This document shows, in pieces, positions 7,267 through 14,157 of a DNA stretch of 14,857 nt; the first letter of the stretch is position 1; every line of letters begins with the position of its first letter. A program made the translations under genes and the position numbers. The notes under the pieces are model-generated. The model did no database searches. It was not told where the DNA came from and saw only the letters and a list, made by a program, of their open reading frames with translations. The stretch spans positions 1 through 14,857 of the forward strand of contig CAZMCT010000104.1 in assembly GCA_964564785.1 (NCBI GenBank). Reading direction: 5' to 3'. Origin of the DNA: CAZMCT01 sp964564785. Lineage in GTDB: Bacteria; Planctomycetota; Phycisphaerae; UBA1845; Fen-1342.

Positions 7267-7290
7267 CGGCCCGTCCCGTGGGATGGGCCG
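7267..7290 (+). terminator. strong leader hairpin or attenuator between gap and pgk
   Basis: CGGCCCGTCCC (7267-7277) pairs with GGGATGGGCCG (7280-7290): 11 pairs including one G-U, around a GT centre. It is followed by TTT (7291-7293). It lies downstream of the candidate pgk -10 and 21 bases before the ATG. It could partly terminate gap read-through, attenuate pgk, or stabilise the 3' end of gap mRNA. Confidence 0.45.
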
Positions 7291-7311
7291 TTTGCGATTA
7301 CGAGGTGCGCC

Positions 7312-8565
7312 ATGGCAAAGAAATCCGTACGCGATTTGGACGTCCGCGGCCGGCGGGTGCTCATCCGGGCCGACCTCAATGTGCCGCTGGACAAGCAGCA
7401 GCATGTCAGCGACGACCGCCGCATCCGCATGTTTCTGCCGACGCTGGATTTCGTGCTGAAGGGCGGCGGGCGGGCCATCGTCATGAGCCACCTGGGCCGG
7501 CCGACCGGCACCGACCCGGCGGCGGACGCGAAATACTCGCTGAAGCCGGTCGCCGAACGGCTGTCGGAATTGCTGGGGCATCGGGTTGCATTCGCGACCG
7601 ATTGCGTCGGCTCGGTTGCGGAGCAGGCCGCGCGCGAGCTGAAAGACGGCGAGTGTCTGCTGATCGAGAACCTGCGGTTTCACCTGGCCGAGACGATCAT
7701 CGATCTGGCGAAGAAGAATCCGGACAAGAAGCTTACGCCCGAGCAGGACCGGCTGCGGCACGAGTTCGCCCAGGGGCTGGCGGCGCTGGGCGAGATGTAC
7801 GTGAACGACGCCTTCGGCACGTGTCACCGCAAGCACGTAAGTATGTACGATGTGCCCGGACTGATGCCGCCGGGCCAGCGGGTGATGGGCTTCCTGGTCG
7901 AGAAGGAGCTGCAATACCTGGGCGACGCCCTGCGCTCGCCCCGGCGGCCGTTCGTGGCCGTGCTGGGCGGGGCCAAGGTCAGCGACAAGATCGGCGTGAT
8001 CCAGCAGTTGCTCGGCCAGGTCGATCACGTGCTCATCGGTGGGGCGATGATGTTCACGTTCTGGGCGGCGCAGGGCCGCCGCGTGGGCAAGAGCCTGTGT
8101 GAGCAGGACAAGCTGGACGTGGCCCGCGGTCTGCTCGAGCAAGGCAAGGGCAAGCTGCACCTCCCGGTCGACACGGTTGCCGCCGCCGAACTCAAGGACG
8201 GCGTGCCCACGCGGGTCGTCGAGGGTGACCTGCCCGCGGACCTGATGGGCCTCGATGTCGGACCGAAAACCCTGGCGCAGTTCGCCGACCGGGTCCGCTC
8301 GGCCGGGACGATCGTCTGGAACGGTCCGTTGGGCGCATTCGAGACGCCGCCCTTCGAGCGCGGCACGTTCGAAATGGCCCGCTACATCGCCGACGCGACC
8401 AGTCGCGGAGCGGTCTCGGTGATCGGTGGCGGGGACAGCGCGGCCGCGGTCGAGCAGGCCGGACTGGCCGAGCGCGTCACGCACATCAGCACGGGCGGGG
8501 GCGCCTCGCTGGAGTTCCTGGAAGGCAAGAAATTCGGCCCAATCGAAGTGCTCGACGAGAAGTGA
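7312..8565 (+). CDS. pgk: phosphoglycerate kinase
   Basis: A 417-residue monomeric glycolytic kinase transferring phosphate from 1,3-bisphosphoglycerate to ADP. It shows RADLNVP (19-25), SHLGRP (59-64), LLIENLRFH (117-124), VNDAFGTCHRKHVS (164-177), GGAKVSDKI with active-site Lys222, WNGPLGAFE (336-344), IGGGDSAAAV (371-380) and STGGGASLEFLEGK (393-406). It is about 20-25 residues longer than many bacterial Pgk proteins. The extra length is mostly between LRFH and VNDAFG (about 125-150), a charged segment with AKKNPDKKLTPEQDRLRHEF. Also unusual are CHRKH where most have AHRAH, and PLGAFE for PMGVFE. The start is ATG 7312, with GAGGTG at 7302-7307. It is third in a gap-pgk-rpe cluster order after the HEAT gene. 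Confidence 0.97.
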   Translation: MAKKSVRDLDVRGRRVLIRADLNVPLDKQQHVSDDRRIRMFLPTLDFVLKGGGRAIVMSHLGRPTGTDPAADAKYSLKPVAERLSELLGHRVAFATDCVGSVAEQAARELKDGECLLIENLRFHLAETIIDLAKKNPDKKLTPEQDRLRHEFAQGLAALGEMYVNDAFGTCHRKHVSMYDVPGLMPPGQRVMGFLVEKELQYLGDALRSPRRPFVAVLGGAKVSDKIGVIQQLLGQVDHVLIGGAMMFTFWAAQGRRVGKSLCEQDKLDVARGLLEQGKGKLHLPVDTVAAAELKDGVPTRVVEGDLPADLMGLDVGPKTLAQFADRVRSAGTIVWNGPLGAFETPPFERGTFEMARYIADATSRGAVSVIGGGDSAAAVEQAGLAERVTHISTGGGASLEFLEGKKFGPIEVLDEK

Positions 8566-8572
8566 GCGGAAA

Positions 8573-8604
8573 CTGGCAACGAATCGCTGGCAACGGATAG
8601 CTGG
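8573..8604 (+). repeat. short 14-base tandem repeat between pgk and rpe
   Basis: CTGGCAACGAATCG (8573-8586) and CTGGCAACGGATAG (8587-8600) match at 12 of 14 positions, and a third unit begins CTGG (8601-8604). A looser 7-base rhythm (gctggca/acgaatc) is visible. It resembles decayed heptameric short tandem repeats known from some bacterial intergenic regions. It fills most of the 50-base pgk-rpe spacer. Confidence 0.45.
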
Positions 8605-8615
8605 TATCTGACCCC

Positions 8616-9305
8616 TTGTTCCCCCCGCGTCCCATCCGCATGTCCCCGTCGCTGCTCGATGCCGATTTCGGCCATCTGGCCTCGCAGATCGCGCTGGTCG
8701 AGGCCGCGGGCGCCGACGTCCTGCACCTGGACATCATGGACGGGCACTTCGTACCGAATATCTCGTTCGGCGTACCGGTGGTGGCCGGGATGGCCCGTTG
8801 CACGCGGCTGCCGCTCGATGCGCACCTGATGATCACCGACCCCGCCAAGTACGCAGCCGCGTTCGTGAAGGCCGGGGCCGCGAGCATCACGTTTCACATC
8901 GAGGTTGCACCGCAGCCGGTGGAGCTGATCCGCCGGATTCGCGATCTGGGCGTGCGGGTGGGCGTCTCGCTCAACCCTGGGACACGAGCGGAGGACCTTT
9001 TCGCCATTCTCCCGGATGTCGATTCCGTGCTGGTCATGACGGTCTGGCCCGGCTTCGGCGGACAGAAGTTCATGCCGGAGTGCCTGGCCAAGATCGAGAC
9101 GCTGGCCGCCCGCCTGCGCCCGGAGCAATCGCTGGAAGTCGACGGCGGCGTAAACCCGGAGACGGCGCCGCTGGCCGTCGCCGCGGGGGCCGACACGCTC
9201 ATCGCCGGGTCGGCGATCTTTCATGCCCCCGACCCGGGGGCGGCGTTGCGCGCCCTGCGCGACGTGGCCGAGAAGGCCCGCCGCGCTGCGGAGCCGTCGG
9301 CATGA
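8616..9305 (+). CDS. rpe: ribulose-phosphate 3-epimerase
   Basis: A 229-residue TIM-barrel enzyme interconverting ribulose-5-phosphate and xylulose-5-phosphate (pentose phosphate and Calvin pathways). Motifs: SPSLLDADF (10-18), the metal/catalytic HLDIMDGHFVPNISFG (37-52), DAHLMI, VMTVWPGFGGQKF (near 145) with Trp where most have Ser/Asn-Pro, EVDGGVNPET with the second catalytic Asp, and AGADTLIAGSAIF phosphate loop. The start is uncertain: TTG 8616 keeps the first strand (PIRMSPSLL) complete, while the only nearby ATG (8640) trims it. Neither has a clear Shine-Dalgarno, and an in-frame stop at 8598 rules out anything much longer. It follows pgk by 50 bases, probably in the same transcript, and overlaps the next gene by ATGA. 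Confidence 0.93.
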   Translation: MFPPRPIRMSPSLLDADFGHLASQIALVEAAGADVLHLDIMDGHFVPNISFGVPVVAGMARCTRLPLDAHLMITDPAKYAAAFVKAGAASITFHIEVAPQPVELIRRIRDLGVRVGVSLNPGTRAEDLFAILPDVDSVLVMTVWPGFGGQKFMPECLAKIETLAARLRPEQSLEVDGGVNPETAPLAVAAGADTLIAGSAIFHAPDPGAALRALRDVAEKARRAAEPSA

Positions 9306-9871
9306 AAATCGTCCTCGTCCCCTGCGGCCGCACCGAATGGCAGGACGAGGGTCGCCTGCTGGGCCGCGTCGAATTGCCGCTTTCGCCGCGCGGCGAACGG
9401 GAGTGCGCGGAGTGGGCGAAGCAGCTCGCGACACTGAACGTCAACCGCATCCTGCACGGCCCGGATGATCTCGCCACGCGCACCGCCGCAGTGCTCGCCC
9501 GCCAGCTCTCGGTCGCGACCAGGCAACTGGACGAATTGTGCGAAGTCGATCTGGGCCTGTGGGCCGGCTTGACCGAGGCGCAGCTCAAGCGCCGGTTCGC
9601 GACGGCCTTCCGCGAACTCCGCGATGCGCCGCTCAACGTCAGCCCGCCGGGCGGCGAGAGCTTCAGCGCCGCCGCGGAACGCGTCCGCAATTGCCTGTGC
9701 CGGCAGTTCCGCAAGAACGGCGCTTCCGCGATTGCGGTCGTGCTCCGGCCGCTTGCGTTCGCCCTCGCGCGCTGCGTCCTGGCCGACGCCGACCCGGCGG
9801 AACTCTGGGAATCGGCGGGGAAGGTAAACGGGCCGTTGGTCATCGAGTGCGACGCACCGCCGGCGGCGTAG
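9302..9871 (+). CDS. histidine-phosphatase-fold pseudoenzyme (phosphoglycerate mutase-like)
   Basis: A 189-residue protein with the layout of the histidine phosphatase / phosphoglycerate mutase superfamily: MKIVLVPCGRTEW at the start, DDLATRTAAVLA (55-66) like the family DLxRAxxTA, ELCEVDLGLWAGLT (78-91) like ExxxGxWEG, PPGGESF (115-121), and a late strand AIAVVLRPLAF (144-153). The universal RHG motif is PCG (7-9), so the phosphorylated His is Cys8. The second catalytic His of the VSHGG strand is replaced by Arg149/Pro150. Classic phosphatase or mutase chemistry is therefore very unlikely. The start ATG 9302 overlaps the rpe stop (ATGA), with GGAG at 9290-9293, so it is translationally coupled to rpe. 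A binding or regulatory role is possible. The frame is open and clean, so it is not a recent pseudogene. Confidence 0.8.
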   Translation: MKIVLVPCGRTEWQDEGRLLGRVELPLSPRGERECAEWAKQLATLNVNRILHGPDDLATRTAAVLARQLSVATRQLDELCEVDLGLWAGLTEAQLKRRFATAFRELRDAPLNVSPPGGESFSAAAERVRNCLCRQFRKNGASAIAVVLRPLAFALARCVLADADPAELWESAGKVNGPLVIECDAPPAA

Positions 9872-9890
9872 CACGGCGCGAACCCAGGGG

Positions 9891-9936
9891 CTGTCATTCC
9901 GGGGCGCGAAGCAACGACGAATCCGGCTCCGACCCC
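9891..9936. repeat. dispersed CATTCCG repeat, copy 2 (decayed)
   Basis: CTGTCATTCCGGGGCGCG (9891-9908), then AAGCAACGACGAATCCGG (9909-9926) and CTCCGACCCC. It shares the CTnTCATTCCG head, the AGC core and the GAATC tail with 3847-3891, and sits 19 bases after a stop codon, as such elements often do. Similarity is partial, so homology is probable but not certain. Confidence 0.4.
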
Positions 9937-10252
9937 AGTGCCGGCAGACGCTTACAACACTGCCGAGCCAGCGATCTCACACGACCGCGCGAAACGCGCG
10001 CCGCGGCTCGTGCGTCAGCTTCTCTATCGGAACCGGTTCGCGCAGCCGGACGGACCCGCGCATGGGGGCGGATCACAGACGTCCTCGGCCCCCGCCAGGT
10101 CGAGCGCCGCGCTGCGCGGGCGTCTCGGGCGACAGGCTCGGCGGCGCGACGCCGCCGGCCGCCAAGCACACGGACAGGCGCAGGTTCGCAGCTCTCATGC
10201 GGGTCCCTTTTCTCGCGGGCCGGGTGAGCGTGTGAACGCCGCACCCGCGGCC

Positions 10253-10282
10253 AAGCGGCCACCTCCCGGCTCCCGGCCGCTT
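10253..10282. promoter_or_regulatory. inverted repeat upstream of the ppk1 promoter
   Basis: AAGCGGCC (10253-10260) and GGCCGCTT (10275-10282) are perfect 8-base arms with a 14-base centre. The right arm touches the position where a -35 would lie for the -10 at 10305. It may be an operator for polyphosphate genes or a hairpin; it does not look like a canonical pho box. Confidence 0.35.
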
Positions 10283-10304
10283 CCCGCCGCGTCCACCACG
10301 GTGC

Positions 10305-10310
10305 TAGAAT
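10305..10310 (+). promoter_or_regulatory. extended -10 (TGcTAGAAT) for ppk1
   Basis: TAGAAT (5 of 6) is preceded by TGC, making an extended -10. It is 58 bases before ATG 10369. An upstream in-frame ATG at 10309 lies inside this element, which argues for the downstream start. There is no -35 match. Confidence 0.5.
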
Positions 10311-10368
10311 GTCGAGCGGGCGTCGGAGCGGTGCACGTTTCCGGGCGGCCGGTGCAGGGATTGACACG

Positions 10369-12519
10369 ATGGATGGTATCACCACAAGCTCGGTGGCCTC
10401 GTCGGCAACGGCCGCGGAACCCGCCACGGAGTATCTCAACCGCGAGCTGAGCTGGCTGTCGTTCAACGATCGCGTGCTGCACGAAGCGATCGACGAGCGG
10501 ACGCCGCTGCTGGAGCGGGTCAAGTTCCTGGGCATCTTCACCTCGAACCTGGACGAATTCTTCATGAAGCGCGTCGGCGGCCTGAAGCGGCAGGTCGTCG
10601 CCCGCGTTTCGCCGCTGTCGATCGATGGCCTCACGCCATCGCAGCAGCTCGCCGCGATCCGCTCGGCCGTCGTGCCGATGCTCGCGCGGCAGGCGCGGTG
10701 CTTTGTCACGCGCATTCGCCCGGCCCTGGCAGCCGAGGGCATCCACCTCCTGGGATGGGACGAGCTGACCGAGGAGGAGCGCGGTTTCGCCGGGCGGCAC
10801 TTTCGGACCAACCTGTTCCCGGTGCTCACGCCGATCGCTGTCGACCCGGGACACCCCTTCCCGTTCCTGTCGAACCTGTCGCTGTCGTTGGGCGTGAAGC
10901 TGCTGCTGCCCGAGGGGGACGAGTTTCTGTTCGCCCGCGTGAAGGTTCCCGAGCAGCTCCCCGTCTGGCTGCGGCTCGAGACCGGCGAGTTCCCCGGCCG
11001 CTACCGGTTCGTGAGCGTGGTCGAAGTGCTCAGCCGCAACCTGCACACACTGTTCCCAGGCATGCAGGTGCTGAGCATCACCCCCTTCCGGGTGACCCGC
11101 AACGCGGACGTCGAGCGCGACGAGGAGGATGCCGAAGACCTGCTCGAGCTGATCGAGCAGGAGCTGCGGGCCCGCCGCTTCGCGCAGATCGTCCGCCTCG
11201 AGCACGGCCCGCAGGCCGACCCGTGGACGCTCCAGTTCATCGTCCGCGAGCTCGAGCTGTCCGACGAGGACGTGTATGAGCTCCCGGCCGAGCTGGACTA
11301 CACCGATCTCAAGCCGATTGCCGACCTGCCCCTTCCGCGGCTGAAGTACGAGCCGACCCTGCCCGTCATCCCGCCGCGGCTGGTCGACAGCGAAGCCGAC
11401 ATCTTCAGCGTGATCCGCAACGGCGATCTGCTCGTCCACCATCCCTATGAGAGCTTCTCCGACAGCGTGGAGCGTTTCATCCGCGCGGCCGCTGACGACC
11501 CCCGCGTGCTGGCCATCAAGCTCACGCTCTACCGCGTGGGCGAGAGCCGCTCCCTGGTCGACAGCCTGATTCGCGCCGCCGAGGCCGGCAAGCAGGTCGC
11601 GTGCATGGTGGAGGTGAAGGCCCGCTTCGACGAGCAGCGCAACATCTTCTGGGCTCAGCAGCTCGAGGGCGCCGGGGCTCACGTGTTCTACGGCATCGTC
11701 GGTCTCAAGACGCACACCAAACTCGCCATGGTGGTCCGTCAGGACACCGATGCCCTGCGCTGCTACGTCCACATCGGCACCGGCAACTACAACGTCCAGA
11801 CCGCCCGGCTCTACACCGACCTCGGCCTGTTCACCTGCCGCGCCTCGCTCACCGACGAGGTCGTCGAGCTCTTCCACTACCTGACCGGCCGCTCGCTCAA
11901 GAACGACTACCGCCACCTGCTCGTCGCGCCCGTCAACATGCGCAGCGAGTTCATGCGGCTCATCGAGCGCGAGGTCGAGAACGCCCGTGCCGGCCAGCCG
12001 GCGGGCATCATCGCCAAGATCAACAGCCTCGAGGACCGCCGCATCATTCGCGCCCTGTACGCCGCCTCGCAGGCCGGCGTGCCCATCGACCTGATCGTCC
12101 GCGGGTTCTGCTGCCTGCGGCCGGGCGTGCCGGGCCTCTCGGAGAACATCCGCGTCATCAGCATCGTGGGCCGCTTCCTGGAGCACTCGCGCATCTTCTA
12201 CTTTCGTAACGGCGAGCCGCTCCAGACCGACGGACGCTTCTTCATCGGCTCGGCCGACTGGATGTACCGCAACCTCAACCGGCGGGTCGAAGTCGTCGCG
12301 CCGGTTGAGGACCAGATCGGGCGGCAGCGGCTCTGGCAAGTGCTCGACCTACTCTTGCATGATCGCCGCCAAGCCTGGGAGATGCAGCCCGATGGCTCGT
12401 ACATCCAGCGTCAGCCCGTCGGCCCCGACGACGAGCTGGGCTCGCAAGCCGCACTGCTACAGCTCGCCCGGCAGGCCGCCAGCGTGCCCGCCGACGCGAA
12501 CGGCCATGCTTCCGGCTGA
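10369..12519 (+). CDS. ppk1: polyphosphate kinase 1
   Basis: A 716-residue enzyme polymerising the gamma phosphate of ATP into polyphosphate, usually membrane-associated and oligomeric. It shows the N-terminal YLNRELSWLSFNDRVL (22-37) and FTSNLDEFFMKRVGG (57-71), PFPFLSNLSLSL, then the two phospholipase-D-like C-terminal domains: LAIKLTLYRVG, EVKARFDEQRNIFWA (415-429), GLKTHTKLAMV with the autophosphorylated His449 (E. coli His435), YVHIGTGNYN, VRGFCCLRPGVPGLSENI, and FLEHSRIFYF with the second His606 (E. coli His592). All key residues are present and length is normal. ATG 10369 has AGGGA at 10356-10360 and lies downstream of the -10 element. It is first of three genes; the next begins 36 bases later. 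Confidence 0.97.
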   Translation: MDGITTSSVASSATAAEPATEYLNRELSWLSFNDRVLHEAIDERTPLLERVKFLGIFTSNLDEFFMKRVGGLKRQVVARVSPLSIDGLTPSQQLAAIRSAVVPMLARQARCFVTRIRPALAAEGIHLLGWDELTEEERGFAGRHFRTNLFPVLTPIAVDPGHPFPFLSNLSLSLGVKLLLPEGDEFLFARVKVPEQLPVWLRLETGEFPGRYRFVSVVEVLSRNLHTLFPGMQVLSITPFRVTRNADVERDEEDAEDLLELIEQELRARRFAQIVRLEHGPQADPWTLQFIVRELELSDEDVYELPAELDYTDLKPIADLPLPRLKYEPTLPVIPPRLVDSEADIFSVIRNGDLLVHHPYESFSDSVERFIRAAADDPRVLAIKLTLYRVGESRSLVDSLIRAAEAGKQVACMVEVKARFDEQRNIFWAQQLEGAGAHVFYGIVGLKTHTKLAMVVRQDTDALRCYVHIGTGNYNVQTARLYTDLGLFTCRASLTDEVVELFHYLTGRSLKNDYRHLLVAPVNMRSEFMRLIEREVENARAGQPAGIIAKINSLEDRRIIRALYAASQAGVPIDLIVRGFCCLRPGVPGLSENIRVISIVGRFLEHSRIFYFRNGEPLQTDGRFFIGSADWMYRNLNRRVEVVAPVEDQIGRQRLWQVLDLLLHDRRQAWEMQPDGSYIQRQPVGPDDELGSQAALLQLARQAASVPADANGHASG

Positions 12520-12555
12520 GCCGCACGGCCGCCGTCCGCGGGCCCGGGATCGTGA

Positions 12556-14157
12556 ATGAGCGACACCGCATCGGAGCAAGATCGGCGCAACTTCGCGGCC
12601 GCCGCCCTGACCAAACCGCTCGCGGCCCTGGCGGAGGCGCTGCCTGGGGCGCGCCGGGCCGACGACGTGGAGCACGTGCACCGCACGCGGGTCGCCTCGC
12701 GGCGCCTGCGCAACGTGCTCGAGCTGTTCGAGGACGCGTGGCCGCCAGAGCAACGCAAATCCTGGCGCAAGCGGATTCGCGGCATCACGCGCACGCTGGG
12801 AGCCGCGCGCGACCTCGACGTTCAGATCACCTTTCTCGAGACCGCGCTGGCCGGCCTGCGTGGTCACAGCGCTGCCGCCCGCGAGCCCGGTGTCCGGCAC
12901 GTGCTGCGGCTCTTTCGCAACCGGCGCCGCAAGGCCCAGGCCGACGTCATCCGGGCGGTCGACCGGGTCGAGCGCCAGGGCGTCCTGCACAGCATGGCCC
13001 GCTGGGTCCGTGACGCCGAGCCGCCGTCGCCCTCCCCCGCGCTCGTCGTCCTGGCCGCGCGCACGGTGCTCGCCCGGCTCGCCGCCGCGCGCAGTTGGGA
13101 ACGATATCTCGACGATCCCGCGCGCAGCGCCGAGCTGCACGCGCTGCGAATCGCGGTGAAGCACCTGCGCTACACGCTCGAAGTCTTCGAACCGCTGTTT
13201 GCCGGCGGGCTCGCCACGCAGATCGCCTGGTGTCGTCAGGCCCAGGACCTGCTGGGTGAGATTCACGATTGCGACGTCTGGCTCGTCGAGCTGCCGCGTC
13301 TGCGTGCGGCCTTAGGCTCCCGCGCTACCGCCCGCGCCGCGGCGGTCCGCCGCCAAGCCCGCCTCCGGCCGGGCGTGGATTACCTGATCGCCAACCGCCG
13401 CCGCCGCCGCAGGCGACTGTACCGCAATCTGCTCGCGCATTGGCCCGCCGCCCGCGACGGCCGCCGCGGCACCTGGGCTTCCTTCACCGCGCCTTTCGAT
13501 GCGGCCCTGGCCGGCGCCCCGCTGCCCGCGCCCGTCCCCGCGCTGCTGCCGGAATCCTCCCAGCTCGCGCCCGTCCTCCGCCTGGCCGAGCACTTCCAGT
13601 ACGAAGCGGGACACTGCCAGCAGGTCACGCGGCTGGCCCTGCGGCTCTTCGACGAGCTCGCGCCGCTGCACCGGCTCGACCGCCAGGCCCGCTACTGGCT
13701 GGCCGCAGCCGGCCTGCTCCACGATATCGGCTGGGCCGAGGGTCGCGCCGGCCATCACAAGACCGCCCTGCGCATGATCCTGGACACGCAGCGGCTGCGC
13801 TGGAACTTGCGGACACGCCGGATCGTCGGCCTGGTCGCCCGGTATCATCGTGGCCGGCTGCCGGACGAACGGCACGCCGACTACGCCGCTCTCGGTCCGG
13901 ACGACCGGGCGACCGTGCGACGGCTCGCAGCCCTGCTGCGGGTGGCCGACGGGCTGGACTATCGACACGCGGACACCGTCCGCGAGCTGCGTTGTCGCGT
14001 GGATCCGCGCCGGATCACGATCCTGTGTCAGGTGCGCGAACCGGCCGATCTCGAGGCCGACCGCGCCGAACAGAAAGCCGAGCTGGCCGCAACGGAGTTC
14101 AAGAGAGAGGTGCGCGTGCGATGGCGTCTGCGCGGGATGGACACGCCGGCCGGATGA
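12556..14157 (+). CDS. CHAD domain fused to a Ppx/GppA-type HD domain
   Basis: A 533-residue two-domain protein. Residues about 10-300 are a CHAD domain, a helical polyphosphate-binding fold: VEHVHRTRVASRRLRNVLELF (38-58, conserved His43 and basic residues), LGAARDLDVQ (81-90), HALRIAVKHLRYTLEVF (195-211), and QDLLGEIHDCDVWL (230-243). A run of eight arginines follows at 281-288 (near NRRRRRRRLYR). Residues about 335-533 match the HD domain that normally forms the C-terminus of Ppx/GppA phosphatases: EAGHCQQVTRLAL (350-362), LLHDIG (387-392), GHHK (399-402), VARYHRGRLP (427-436), and RLAALLRVADGLD (456-468). The HD metal set looks complete (His353, His389-Asp390, Asp465), so hydrolysis is possible. 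The start ATG 12556 has GGGA upstream. It overlaps ppx downstream and most likely binds polyphosphate for Ppk1/Ppx. Confidence 0.88.
   Translation: MSDTASEQDRRNFAAAALTKPLAALAEALPGARRADDVEHVHRTRVASRRLRNVLELFEDAWPPEQRKSWRKRIRGITRTLGAARDLDVQITFLETALAGLRGHSAAAREPGVRHVLRLFRNRRRKAQADVIRAVDRVERQGVLHSMARWVRDAEPPSPSPALVVLAARTVLARLAAARSWERYLDDPARSAELHALRIAVKHLRYTLEVFEPLFAGGLATQIAWCRQAQDLLGEIHDCDVWLVELPRLRAALGSRATARAAAVRRQARLRPGVDYLIANRRRRRRRLYRNLLAHWPAARDGRRGTWASFTAPFDAALAGAPLPAPVPALLPESSQLAPVLRLAEHFQYEAGHCQQVTRLALRLFDELAPLHRLDRQARYWLAAAGLLHDIGWAEGRAGHHKTALRMILDTQRLRWNLRTRRIVGLVARYHRGRLPDERHADYAALGPDDRATVRRLAALLRVADGLDYRHADTVRELRCRVDPRRITILCQVREPADLEADRAEQKAELAATEFKREVRVRWRLRGMDTPAG

Larger units (their letters stand above)
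9872..10368. other. 497-base intergenic region before ppk1
   Basis: No gene is supported here; open frames crossing it are shadows with no start context. It contains a decayed dispersed repeat (9891-9936), a CGCGCG-AAA-CGCGCG hairpin (9986-10000), a CGGCGGC/GCCGCCG hairpin (10139-10145/10151-10157), an 8-bp inverted repeat (10253-10282), and the ppk1 -10 (10305-10310). The middle part (about 10005-10135) shows nothing I can name. Confidence 0.6.

Noticed and set aside
7135..8484. 449-residue minus-strand frame opposite pgk
   Set aside because: Lies opposite a complete pgk with all motifs and crosses into gap; its composition is typical of an antisense shadow.
10361..10366. TTGACA directly before the ppk1 start codon
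   Set aside because: A -35 here would put the start of transcription inside the coding region; the extended -10 at 10305 is better placed, so this is probably chance.
10195..12339. 714-residue open frame on the minus strand opposite ppk1
   Set aside because: A shadow frame from GC-rich codon bias: it lies wholly opposite a certain gene, is low-complexity (Ala, Asp, Glu, Val, Arg rich) and shows no family motif.
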